Made by a program: the position numbers and the translations under genes
Shown: positions 8,419 through 16,473 of the stretch, one piece after another
How the letters are laid out: each line of letters opens with the position of its first letter
Numbering within the stretch: the stretch's first letter is position 1
Notes under the pieces: generated by a model
What the model saw: the letters and a program-made list of their open reading frames with translations, nothing else
The model's database searches: none
Told to the model about the DNA's origin: nothing
NCBI GenBank assembly: GCA_948616425.1
Contig: CAPGBJ010000064.1
Location: 1-59,417, forward strand
Direction of reading: 5' to 3'
Length of the DNA stretch: 59,417 bases
From: an uncultured Oscillospiraceae bacterium
Lineage (GTDB): Bacteria; Bacillota; Clostridia; Oscillospirales; Oscillospiraceae

Positions 8419-9027
8419 ATGCGGACATTGAAATACGCGATTCTCGGACTGATGATGCAGGCCCCTGTGACCGGCTACGATATCGCAAAGGCCTTTGGTC
8501 CCGGACTGGGCTCTTTCTGGAGCGCCAAACACAGCCAGATCTATCCCGAGCTCAAACGGCTGACAGAAGAGGGGCTGATCCAGTTCAGCGTCGTGACCCA
8601 AGGCGAACGAATGGAAAAAAAGCTCTATGAGGTCACAGACGCGGGACAGGAGGATTTTATGCAGTGGCTCCTGCAGGACCCTCCTCTGGAACCTACGCCA
8701 AAGGACGTATTCCGCCTGCGCTCCTACTATTCCCAGTGGCTGACAGAGGAAGATTACCTGCGGCTTATTCAAAAGCAGATTGAAAAGCGGACGCAAAAGC
8801 ACAGCTACTTAAAAGAACGTCTGGATCGCTACTACAAAAACGCGGATCTGACCGCACTGACTGGTGCTGCCCGGGGGGACTATTTGGTTTTGTCCGGCGC
8901 CGTGATGCGGGAACAAAATTATCTGGACTGGCTCTATCAGTGCCGCGAGCTGGTCTCCTGCTGGGCGGAAAAAAATCCGTCGCACCGCGACAGGTCGTCC
9001 TGTATTTCTATGGAAAAAGGACGTTGA
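8419..9027 (+). CDS. PadR family transcriptional regulator
   Basis: A 202-residue PadR protein. The N-terminal winged helix (about 1-80: LKYAILGLMMQAPVTGYDIAKAFG, then SQIYPELKRLTEEGLI) is followed by the longer C-terminal helical dimerisation domain of the subfamily 1 (Vir_act_alpha_C) type. The family founder represses phenolic acid decarboxylase and is released by p-coumarate or related acids. Here the gene is divergent from an enoate-reductase-like enzyme whose promoter contains an ATGT-N8-ACAT palindrome, so PadR most likely represses that unit until its aryl-acrylate-like substrate appears (inference). The start has GGAGG about 10 bases upstream. The sigma-54 activator follows 99 bp downstream in the same direction. 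Confidence 0.92.
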   Translation: MRTLKYAILGLMMQAPVTGYDIAKAFGPGLGSFWSAKHSQIYPELKRLTEEGLIQFSVVTQGERMEKKLYEVTDAGQEDFMQWLLQDPPLEPTPKDVFRLRSYYSQWLTEEDYLRLIQKQIEKRTQKHSYLKERLDRYYKNADLTALTGAARGDYLVLSGAVMREQNYLDWLYQCRELVSCWAEKNPSHRDRSSCISMEKGR

Positions 9028-9126
9028 AAAAGCGGCTTCTCTTTTACCTAGGAAGGTTTTCTCGACTTTCCATCCTTGGATATGCCATACCGGGCAAAAA
9101 ATCAGTATTGCGCAAAGGGGGAAAAT

Positions 9127-10791
9127 ATGTCTGAATTGATCGACATTTCACTTCTATTGGACGCAAACTCTGTGGTCCAGCAGATACAGACCCACAGTGA
9201 AACGCTGTCCGCCGCACTGAGGGAGGGGCTGTCAAAGTGGGTCGGCCTGCCCCTGGACGAGCTGCCGCAAGTGGAGCGTTCTAACGGGACCTGGCACTTG
9301 GGCAAGCACCGCTTTCAGGAACAGCAGATATCGTTGCCACGGGGCGGAATCTGTCTCCTGCTGCGCCTGGAGACCCGAAAGGAGTATCTGGCCGAGGCGG
9401 CGTTGGACCTTATGACAGACAGCATTCAGCTCTATGGACCTGACGGCTCCATCCAGTTTTTCAATCGGGCCACCAAGCACCTGCTGGATATTCCCCAGGA
9501 GGACCAGGTGGAGGGACAGCACCTGCTGGACCTGTTTCTGGTGGATGAGGCGTTCAGCACCACACTCACCGCGCTGCGCACCAAAATGCCGGTGCGCAAC
9601 CGGTTTGACTGTTACAAGTCCACTTCGGGCAAGGACCTCGCCACAGTCAACGCCTCCTATCCCGTGATTGGCGAGGACGGCTCCCTCCTAGGGGCGGTCA
9701 CGCTGGAGCGGGACATCTCCATGTTGCGCCGGCAGCTTCCCGAGCTGCAATACATTCAGCGGGTACTCACCAGTCACTTGTCCAATGCCCTGTTGGGTGA
9801 GAAAAACACCCGCTACACCCTGGACGATCTGGTGGGCTCCAGCCCCCAGATGCGGGAGGCGGTGGACACCGCCCGGCGGATGGCGCTGAAAAACGTCAAC
9901 GTTCTCATTCAAGGGGAGACCGGCACAGGCAAGGAGCTCTTTGCCCAGGGCATTCATGCGCTCAGCTCCCAGAGAAACGGAAAATTTGTGGCGGTAAACT
10001 GTGCGGCTTTTCCAGAATCGCTGATTGAGGGGATGCTGTTCGGCACAGTAAAGGGCGCCTTTACCGGCAGTGTCGATAAGCCGGGACTGATTGAGGCGGC
10101 CAACCACGGGACGCTGTTTCTGGACGAGCTCAACTCCATGAGTCTGTCTATGCAGGCAAAGTTGCTCCGGGTGCTGGAGGAGGGCACCCTCCAGCGGGTG
10201 GGCAGCACAAAGGATATCTGTGTGGATATCCGGGTGTTATCCGCCTGCAATCAGGAGGTCTTTGCTCTGGTGGAGGCTGGAACGCTGCGCAGGGACCTGT
10301 TTTATCGCCTGTCATCCGCCATGATTGAGATTCCGCCCCTCAGGGAGCGGATGGAGGACCTGGAGGAGCTGGTGTGGTACTACGTCCGCGAGCGCAGTTC
10401 CAATTTCACCTGCCCCATCGAACAGATTCAACCCGATTTTTGGGAAAGTCTGCGCCAGTACAGCTGGCCCGGCAACGTCCGCGAACTGTTTCACATTTTG
10501 GAATGTTCCATCAGCACGGCCAAACAGGGCATACTGCGCCGAGACGATTTCCCGCTCTACTTTCTGCGCCACACCTTTCCGCCCACGCCCGCACCGCCGA
10601 CAGCCGCAGACTGCACCAATCCAGAACTGCTGTTTAAAAAGGGACTGGACGGCATGGTCCGCATCTATGAACAGCAGATTCTGTCCCAGGCCTACGAGGC
10701 CTGCGGAAAGAACGCCACCCGAACGGCCGAACTGCTGAAAATCAGCCGCCAGAGCTTTCAATACTATCGAAAAAAATACGGTCTGTCCTGA
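9127..10791 (+). CDS. Sigma-54 dependent transcriptional activator with PAS sensor domain
   Basis: A 554-residue enhancer-binding protein. A PAS-type sensor domain spans about residues 90-200 (DSIQLYGPDGSIQFFNRATKHLLDI). The AAA+ domain follows, with Walker A GETGTGKE at 263-270, the sigma-54 contact loop GAFTGS at 310-315 (usual GAFTGA), Walker B LFLDEL near 330-335 and the WPGNVREL motif. A Fis-type helix-turn-helix closes the protein (NATRTAELLKISRQSFQYYRKKYG). There is no response-regulator receiver domain, so it senses a small molecule or redox state itself. The ATG at 9127 follows AAAGGGGG; an earlier in-frame ATG at 9076 lacks a site. A sigma-54 promoter and a 24 bp palindrome directly downstream make the ammonia-lyase-like operon its evident target. 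Confidence 0.93.
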   Translation: MSELIDISLLLDANSVVQQIQTHSETLSAALREGLSKWVGLPLDELPQVERSNGTWHLGKHRFQEQQISLPRGGICLLLRLETRKEYLAEAALDLMTDSIQLYGPDGSIQFFNRATKHLLDIPQEDQVEGQHLLDLFLVDEAFSTTLTALRTKMPVRNRFDCYKSTSGKDLATVNASYPVIGEDGSLLGAVTLERDISMLRRQLPELQYIQRVLTSHLSNALLGEKNTRYTLDDLVGSSPQMREAVDTARRMALKNVNVLIQGETGTGKELFAQGIHALSSQRNGKFVAVNCAAFPESLIEGMLFGTVKGAFTGSVDKPGLIEAANHGTLFLDELNSMSLSMQAKLLRVLEEGTLQRVGSTKDICVDIRVLSACNQEVFALVEAGTLRRDLFYRLSSAMIEIPPLRERMEDLEELVWYYVRERSSNFTCPIEQIQPDFWESLRQYSWPGNVRELFHILECSISTAKQGILRRDDFPLYFLRHTFPPTPAPPTAADCTNPELLFKKGLDGMVRIYEQQILSQAYEACGKNATRTAELLKISRQSFQYYRKKYGLS

Positions 10792-10818
10792 TTCTCCGGG
10801 CCAGACCTCCAAATGTAA

Positions 10819-10842
10819 AAATTTCTTTGCGCAAAAAAATTT
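10819..10842. promoter_or_regulatory. Candidate enhancer (upstream activating sequence) for the sigma-54 activator
   Basis: A 24 bp palindrome with a single mismatched pair, centred on TTTGCGCAAA (10826-10835) and flanked by AAATTT on both sides. It starts 27 bp after the activator stop codon and about 125 bp upstream of the -24/-12 promoter, a normal distance for an enhancer. The core TTGCGCAA occurs again at 9108-9115 just upstream of the activator gene, which may allow self-control. Confidence 0.6.
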
Positions 10843-10894
10843 GGCAGTTGAAAAACTTTGCATCCCCATTGGGGGGTAAAGTTTTTTAACTGCC
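10843..10894 (+). terminator. Terminator after the sigma-54 activator gene
   Basis: GGCAGTT (10843-10849) pairs with AACTGCC (10888-10894), extended inward by AAAAACTTT/AAAGTTTTT and CCCC/GGGG, and is followed by CTTTATTTTG. It separates the regulator gene from the sigma-54 controlled operon. Confidence 0.75.
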
Positions 10895-10967
10895 CTTTAT
10901 TTTGTCATTTTTGCCGCGATCTGCCCAAACCACCGCCGATTTTTAAAAAAATCCACATTCTGAACAG

Positions 10968-10984
10968 TTGGCACAATAACTGCT
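10968..10984 (+). promoter_or_regulatory. Sigma-54 (-24/-12) promoter of the lyase-symporter operon
   Basis: TTGGCACAATAACTGCT at 10968-10984 has the invariant GG (-24) and GC (-12) exactly 10 bases apart and matches TTGGCAC at the -24 element. It lies 56 bp before the start codon of the ammonia-lyase-like gene and just downstream of the gene for a sigma-54 activator. Confidence 0.85.
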
Positions 10985-11040
10985 TAATAAAGTGTCATTG
11001 GGAAACGCCCAGAGACAGAATATGAAAGGAGATCGAAACA

Positions 11041-12603
11041 ATGAATCTGTCTGTCAGGTCCGCCCGGACCATCTCCAGTGTCACTCTCAGCGACTGTATG
11101 CCAACCTTGGAAGAGTTCATCGCTGTAGCAAAGTTCAAGGCCAAGCTGGAGTTCTCCCCTCAGATGGAGGAGGTCGTCCGCGCCAACCGCAAGTTGTTGG
11201 ACAAATTCCTGGAGGAGGGCCGCATCATCTACGGCGTCACCACCGGCTTTGGCGAAAACGTGCGCTATACCATTCCCCCCGAGGACGCCACCAAACTGCA
11301 AGAAAATATTGTCCGAACCCACGCCTGCGCAGTGGGCGAGCCTCTTGACCCGGTCCAAGCCCGGGCGGTGATGCTGATGACCATTCTCAACGCCGGGAAG
11401 GGACACTCCGGAATCCGCTTTGAAACCCTGGAGCTCATTCGCCAGATGCTCAACAGGGATCTGATCCCCTTTGCGCCCAGTGAGGGCTCTGTTGGGTATC
11501 TGGGGGTGGAGGCCCACTTGGTCATGGCCTACATAGGAGAGGGAAAAATCTTTCAGGACGGCCAGGCTGTTCCCGCCCTTCCAGTCCTGGAGGCCAACGG
11601 GCTGAAGCCGCTGGTCCTCTCCTATAAGGAGGGGCTGACCATGCTCAACGGCACTATCACAGTCACCGCTCTGGGCCTGCTGGCCCTCTACGAGTCCATC
11701 ACCACCATGCAGAACGTAGAGTTGGCAGGCGCCATGTGCTATGAGGCGCTACGGGGCACCACCAAGGCCTTGGACCCCCGAATCCACAGCGCCAAGCGCC
11801 ACGAGGAGCAGGCCAACTCCGCCCGCAACCTCAACCGGATGCTGGAGGGCAGCGAAATTGCCGCCAAGTATATTGACGCCAAGGTGCAGGACGCCTATGT
11901 GATGCGCTCCATGGCCCACATCCACGGCGCGGCCAAAAAGCTAATCAAGGAGGCCTACGAGGTCATTGTAAACGAGATGCACTCCATCAGCGACAATCCT
12001 GAGATATTTGCCGAGGGCGAGAATGACGGCGTAGCCCTGATGTGCGGCAACTTTGACGGCAGCTTTGTCGGCGCCCATGCCGACATGATCGCCATGGCCT
12101 GTGCCATTGCCGGCAACCTGGTAGAGCGGGGCGCTGACCGAATGGTCAACCGCAACCTGAACGACGGCCTGCCCGCCTTCCTGGTGTCCAATCCAGGGTT
12201 GAACAGCGGCTTTATGATCCCCCAGTACACCGCTGCCGGCCTGGTCAACGAGATCAAACACCTGGCCGTCCCTGCCACCATTGACAGCATCCCCACCTGT
12301 GCCAACCAGGAGGACCCCGTTTCCATGGCATACTACGCCTCCAAAAAGGCCGGGGCCGCAGTGCGGAAATTGCAGTATGTCACCGCAATTGAAATTTATG
12401 TGGCGCTACAGGCCATGGAGTTTCTCCAGCCTCTGGAGCCCTCCCCGGCCATCGCCAAAGTCCGCGACTTCCTGCGCCAGACCATCCCCTTTGTGGACAA
12501 CGACCGCTTCCTCTCCCCCGATATGGAGTACATTTTTGACCGGGTGCGGGACTGCTCTCTCATCGACATCTTGGAGGCAGTGACCGGCGAACTGGAATTT
12601 TAA
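11041..12603 (+). CDS. Ammonia-lyase (HAL/PAL) superfamily protein lacking the MIO triad; candidate ergothionase-like betaine trimethylamine-lyase
   Basis: At 520 residues it is the length of histidine ammonia-lyase and aligns throughout. It keeps Tyr64 (YGVTTGFG), His94 (RTHACAVGE), Asn203 (LNGT), Tyr286 and Arg289 (QDAYVMRS), the NF-G motif at 337-340, Glu404 (TAAGLVNE) and NQED at 422-425. The decisive difference is at residues 149-155. Instead of GSVG-ASG-DLAPLAH it reads GSVG-YLG-VEAH (DNA at about 11485-11511), so the Ala-Ser-Gly needed for the autocatalytic MIO cofactor is absent and the following loop is about three residues shorter. Ergothionase is a known MIO-less relative found in gut bacteria that eliminates trimethylamine from ergothioneine, giving thiolurocanate. 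An enzyme of that type, or one acting on another aromatic betaine, is the best inference; plain histidine ammonia-lyase is unlikely. Sigma-54 promoter upstream, symporter gene 35 bp downstream. Confidence 0.85.
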   Translation: MNLSVRSARTISSVTLSDCMPTLEEFIAVAKFKAKLEFSPQMEEVVRANRKLLDKFLEEGRIIYGVTTGFGENVRYTIPPEDATKLQENIVRTHACAVGEPLDPVQARAVMLMTILNAGKGHSGIRFETLELIRQMLNRDLIPFAPSEGSVGYLGVEAHLVMAYIGEGKIFQDGQAVPALPVLEANGLKPLVLSYKEGLTMLNGTITVTALGLLALYESITTMQNVELAGAMCYEALRGTTKALDPRIHSAKRHEEQANSARNLNRMLEGSEIAAKYIDAKVQDAYVMRSMAHIHGAAKKLIKEAYEVIVNEMHSISDNPEIFAEGENDGVALMCGNFDGSFVGAHADMIAMACAIAGNLVERGADRMVNRNLNDGLPAFLVSNPGLNSGFMIPQYTAAGLVNEIKHLAVPATIDSIPTCANQEDPVSMAYYASKKAGAAVRKLQYVTAIEIYVALQAMEFLQPLEPSPAIAKVRDFLRQTIPFVDNDRFLSPDMEYIFDRVRDCSLIDILEAVTGELEF

Positions 12604-12638
12604 CAGACCTCAAACCGCATGGAGAAAAGGAGAAGAAT

Positions 12639-14048
12639 ATGGAACTAGCCATTATTGCCCTGTATCTGATCGCCATCTTCGGCGTTGGCATCTACTGCAA
12701 TAAGTTTAACAACAGCATTGACGACTATCTGTTGGCCGGGCGGCGGCTGGGGGTTGGGTTGACCACCTTCACCCTGGTGGCCACCTACTTTGGCGGCGGC
12801 TATGTCATCGGCGTGGGCGGCGAGGCCTTCCACAACGGCATGAGCGCCTATTGGAGCCCTGTGGCCGGCGCGGTGGGTATTCTGGCCGTCTGTCTGATTT
12901 TGAAGAAAATGGAGGGCATGAAGGTCTGCACCGTGACGGAAATCATGGAGAACCGCTATAACAGCCCCCTGCTCCGTCTGCTCACCACCCTGCTCTCCCT
13001 GCTGGCCCTGGTAGGCATCCTGGCCGGACAGGTCACCTCGGCGGGCAGCGTGCTGGCCTCCCTCGGTATTGGGTCCACCACCACCTGCGCCATCATTGTG
13101 GCCGTGTTCTTTATCGGCTTCACCGCCTTTGGCGGTCTGTGGGCGGTGACTGTAACCGACTTCATCCAAATCATCATCGCCGGTGTCGGCCTGATCGCTG
13201 CCACCCTCTTTGTGGTGGTCCAGAGCGGCGGCTGGGACACCATTGCCGCTCAGCTGCAGGCAGCCGACGTACCGGACAACTACTTCAGCCTGCTGGCTGG
13301 AACCGAGCCCTCCTATGTATTGTGGCTGATCCTGCCCATGTTTATCTACACACTGATCGGGCAGGACGTCTATCAGCGGCTTTTTGCGGCCAAGAACACC
13401 AAGACTGCCTATCAATCCGCCATTCTCGCCTGCATCATTCTGCTGGTAATCTGCTTCTTCCCCGTGGTTCTAGGCATGGCTGGCCGTGCCCTCTTCCCTG
13501 ATTTGGAGGTCTCCTCCCTGGTGGTGCCCACCATCATCCGCACCATGCTGCCCCCTGTGTTCTCCGGCTTCACCCTGGCCGCCATCATCGCGGCTGTTGT
13601 ATCCACCGCCGACTCCATCTTGACCGCCGCTACCTCCCATGTCGTAAATGATATGTATGTGCGCTATGTCTGTAAAGACGATGTGGAGGACCCCGCTGTG
13701 CAGAAAAAGCTGCTGAATATCTCCCGTGTAATGACGCTGGTCATTGGCGTCATCTCCGTCGTGGTCGCCCTGGCCATTCCCTCTGTCCTGATGGTGCTGA
13801 ACTCGTCCTACACCCTCTTTACCGCCGGCGTGTTTTCCCCTGTGGTCGCCGGCCTGCTGTGGAAAAAGGCCACCAAGGCGGGCGCCTTTGCCGGCCTGTT
13901 CAGCGGCCTGATCTTTGTGGCGCTGGGCTGGAGCGGATTTTCCTTCTTCGGCATTCCCAGTGACATTGCCAGCTCCCTGCTGTCTCTGGTGGTGTTGATT
14001 GTGGTATCCCTCATGACCTACAAGTCCGAGCAGACCGCAGAAGTCTAA
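12639..14048 (+). CDS. Sodium:solute symporter family (SSS) transporter 1
   Basis: A 469-residue membrane protein with about 13 hydrophobic segments. It has the SSS family signatures: an N-terminal DDYLLAGRRLG stretch, GG-Y (YFGGGYVIGVGGEAF) and a Na+-site-like ISTADS region here written VVSTADSILTAATSHVVNDMY. Family members import small solutes such as amino acids, betaines, proline or carboxylates with sodium. It follows the lyase-like gene by 35 bp behind AAAGGAGAAG, and a terminator ends the unit, so it probably imports the substrate of the lyase (inference). A second, distant SSS protein is encoded at 24113-25495. Confidence 0.92.
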   Translation: MELAIIALYLIAIFGVGIYCNKFNNSIDDYLLAGRRLGVGLTTFTLVATYFGGGYVIGVGGEAFHNGMSAYWSPVAGAVGILAVCLILKKMEGMKVCTVTEIMENRYNSPLLRLLTTLLSLLALVGILAGQVTSAGSVLASLGIGSTTTCAIIVAVFFIGFTAFGGLWAVTVTDFIQIIIAGVGLIAATLFVVVQSGGWDTIAAQLQAADVPDNYFSLLAGTEPSYVLWLILPMFIYTLIGQDVYQRLFAAKNTKTAYQSAILACIILLVICFFPVVLGMAGRALFPDLEVSSLVVPTIIRTMLPPVFSGFTLAAIIAAVVSTADSILTAATSHVVNDMYVRYVCKDDVEDPAVQKKLLNISRVMTLVIGVISVVVALAIPSVLMVLNSSYTLFTAGVFSPVVAGLLWKKATKAGAFAGLFSGLIFVALGWSGFSFFGIPSDIASSLLSLVVLIVVSLMTYKSEQTAEV

Positions 14049-14088
14049 TGTCTCCCAATCCCCCCTCTCCCAGCTTCATAAATGCCAA

Positions 14089-14128
14089 ACAGCTGCGGGC
14101 TGCCTTTCATCAGGCAGTCCGCAGCTGT
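14089..14128 (+). terminator. Terminator of the lyase-symporter operon
   Basis: ACAGCTGCGG/CCGCAGCTGT outer arms with an inner CTGCC/GGCAG stem and an 8-base loop, followed by CTATATATTTTG. It lies 40 bp after the symporter stop. Confidence 0.8.
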
Positions 14129-14212
14129 CTATATATTTTGCCAAATTATTGTCCTTTTCATGACATTTACCCCGGCCTATAATAAAATCACTGAAACAAA
14201 AAGGAGGTTCTT

Positions 14213-16447
14213 ATGCGTCGTAATGCAGAGCACCTAGGCAGGTTCGAATGTTCTGTCTTGGGAGAACCGTTGATGGTAGGCATGCCCGGCACCATTCAGG
14301 TGGTCTACACAGTGGGCGTCTATGGAATTGACGACGGAGGGACAATCTATATCCTGCGTCAAGGGGTAACCGATTGGCAGCCAATCCAGACCACAAGGCC
14401 CACAGAGCTCGGCTATACGACTGCCGTCAGCAGCGCGCATGTGCGGCTGGAAATTGAGCTGACTGACGGCATTCGTCCCTATGAAAACGCCATTCGAATC
14501 CGCATACGAGACGGCTGCTTAAAGCAGGGGGATACCGTTCGAGTCATCTTGGGGGACACAAGTCAGGGCAGTCCTGGTATGCTTACCCAGACCGTGTCAG
14601 AAAAAGGTCATAGAATTATTGTTGCGGTAGACCCGTTCAACTGCAACCGCTATGAGGAAGTACATCCGATCACTTTCTTGCCCATCCTCCCTGGTTCCCC
14701 CGCCAAAGTGGAGGTAATTCTGCCCAGCACAGTCAAATGCGGCCAGGAATTTCTGGTCAAGCTGCGCGTAGTAGACATGTACGGCAATGCCTGTGAGAAC
14801 TTTGAGGACGCCGTGGTTCTGGAACGGACAGAGGGTCTTGACTTGGCCGAGCAGGTCGTTCGATTCACCCCAGAGGATCGCGGTTCCCGTTCTGTCGCCG
14901 CCATCTGCAGAAAGGAAGGCGTCTATCGTCTGAGTGGCGTCCAGCCATACTACGCCATTCCGGTCAGCAGCAATGTATGTATTTCAAAGGAGTCATTCGA
15001 ATATCGACTGTTCTGGGGCGACATGCACGGCCAGAACATGGAGGCCAGCGGCCTGGGGTCTATGGAAGATTCTTTGTGGTTCGCGCGGAATATTGGGATG
15101 CTTGATTTTACCGGCTGGCAGGGCAATGACTTTGAGGTGTCCGACCAGAACTGGAACAACGTCAAAAACGCCCTGAACCGGATGGATACGCCCGGCCAAT
15201 TCGTCACCTTCCTCGGCTACGAGTGGTCCGGTATCACCGCCGCCGGCGGCGACCACAACATTTACTTTCTAAAGGATGACGATTCAATCCATCGCACCAG
15301 CCAGTGGATTTATAAGGACGGACGCACTTACATTGGGTATGGCCGAGATGACGACGGCAGCGACTGTTACCCCATCACGCAATTGTGGGACACTTTTCAC
15401 GGCCGTAAGGACGTGATGGCTATTCCCCATGTAGGCGGCCGCGCCGCAAATTTTGATTACTACAACCCCGAACTCATGAAAGTAATAGAGATCCATTCCC
15501 ACCACGGCATTTTTGATTGGTTCCAGGACGAAGCCATCCGGCGCAAGATAAAAGTGGGCTTTATCGCCACCAGCGACGACCACACCTCCCGGCTCGGTCT
15601 GTCCTATCCAGTAGGGACGAATTCTGACAACTTCGGCGCCACCTTTGACGTAGTCTCCGGTCTGACCGCTGTTTACGCCAAAGAGTTGACCCGCGAGAGC
15701 ATCTGGGAGGCCTTTCAGGCCCGCCGGTGCTACGCCTCCACCAACAGCAGAACCATTCTGGCTTTTGAAGTCAACGGTCATATGATGGGCGAGGAGATTG
15801 ACGCTGAAGGCAGCGCCCTGCTATCTCTCCGCGTGGACTGTGCCGCCCCCGTCGACCGCGTGGAACTGTATCGGGACCTGAACTGTCTCAAGACATTTTA
15901 TCCCTATCCCGTGGATACACAGCGGCACGTGAAGCGGGTAAAAATTGTCTGGAGCGGTGTGCGCAGCCGTTTCCGCAAAAAGAGCGTTCTATGGAACGGC
16001 AGCGTTTTTATCCGCAATGGCCGGCTGGTCCACGGGGAAAATTACGCCATCGACCGGGACAGCGAGGGGATACAAAACCAGAGCAATCAATATGTAAATT
16101 TCCACTCTCAAACCTCAGGGGATGAGGACGGCATGATTTTAGACGTGGTCCCAACAAGTTTAGAACACTGCCAGATTATCTTTGCCAGTAAACAGGTCAC
16201 TTTGACGGTCAATCTGTCCGATTTGTCTCAGGAACCCGTGGAGTTCTCTGTAGGGGCAGAAAACCGAAAGGTTCAATTCAGTCTCGAACCTCATCTCCCG
16301 GAATTTTTGCCAAACCAGCCATTCCATTTCGAGTGCGAACTGTCGGACAATCAGCCGGAGGACGGCCTAAATATCTACTACGCGCGGGTCTACCTAAAGG
16401 ACGGAAATCGGGCCTGGTCTTCGCCCGTATTTGTCAATCACAAGTGA
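14213..16447 (+). CDS. DUF3604 domain protein (PHP-like metal-dependent hydrolase fold)
   Basis: A 744-residue cytoplasmic protein without signal peptide. Residues about 1-255 look like beta-sandwich domains. The DUF3604 core follows, starting at LFWGDMHGQ (about 265-272), with GYEWSG and GGDHNIYF near 334, a histidine pair SHHGIFDWF and ATSDDHTSRLG near 455. The histidine/aspartate spacing is that of PHP-type metallohydrolases, but no activity is established for the family. The C-terminal 250 residues are again beta-rich. An AAGGAGG site precedes the ATG, and TATAAT lies at 14178-14183 with only a poor -35. It is followed by a YfcC-type carrier after 26 bp, so it may process a compound brought in by that carrier. 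I cannot name the substrate. Confidence 0.85.
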   Translation: MRRNAEHLGRFECSVLGEPLMVGMPGTIQVVYTVGVYGIDDGGTIYILRQGVTDWQPIQTTRPTELGYTTAVSSAHVRLEIELTDGIRPYENAIRIRIRDGCLKQGDTVRVILGDTSQGSPGMLTQTVSEKGHRIIVAVDPFNCNRYEEVHPITFLPILPGSPAKVEVILPSTVKCGQEFLVKLRVVDMYGNACENFEDAVVLERTEGLDLAEQVVRFTPEDRGSRSVAAICRKEGVYRLSGVQPYYAIPVSSNVCISKESFEYRLFWGDMHGQNMEASGLGSMEDSLWFARNIGMLDFTGWQGNDFEVSDQNWNNVKNALNRMDTPGQFVTFLGYEWSGITAAGGDHNIYFLKDDDSIHRTSQWIYKDGRTYIGYGRDDDGSDCYPITQLWDTFHGRKDVMAIPHVGGRAANFDYYNPELMKVIEIHSHHGIFDWFQDEAIRRKIKVGFIATSDDHTSRLGLSYPVGTNSDNFGATFDVVSGLTAVYAKELTRESIWEAFQARRCYASTNSRTILAFEVNGHMMGEEIDAEGSALLSLRVDCAAPVDRVELYRDLNCLKTFYPYPVDTQRHVKRVKIVWSGVRSRFRKKSVLWNGSVFIRNGRLVHGENYAIDRDSEGIQNQSNQYVNFHSQTSGDEDGMILDVVPTSLEHCQIIFASKQVTLTVNLSDLSQEPVEFSVGAENRKVQFSLEPHLPEFLPNQPFHFECELSDNQPEDGLNIYYARVYLKDGNRAWSSPVFVNHK

Positions 16448-16473
16448 GATATGTGTTGTTTGGGAGGTAACGT

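Noticed and set aside
11041..12603. Plain histidine ammonia-lyase (hutH) as the call
   Set aside because: The MIO triad is absent and no other hut genes (urocanate hydratase, imidazolonepropionase, formiminoglutamase) are nearby.
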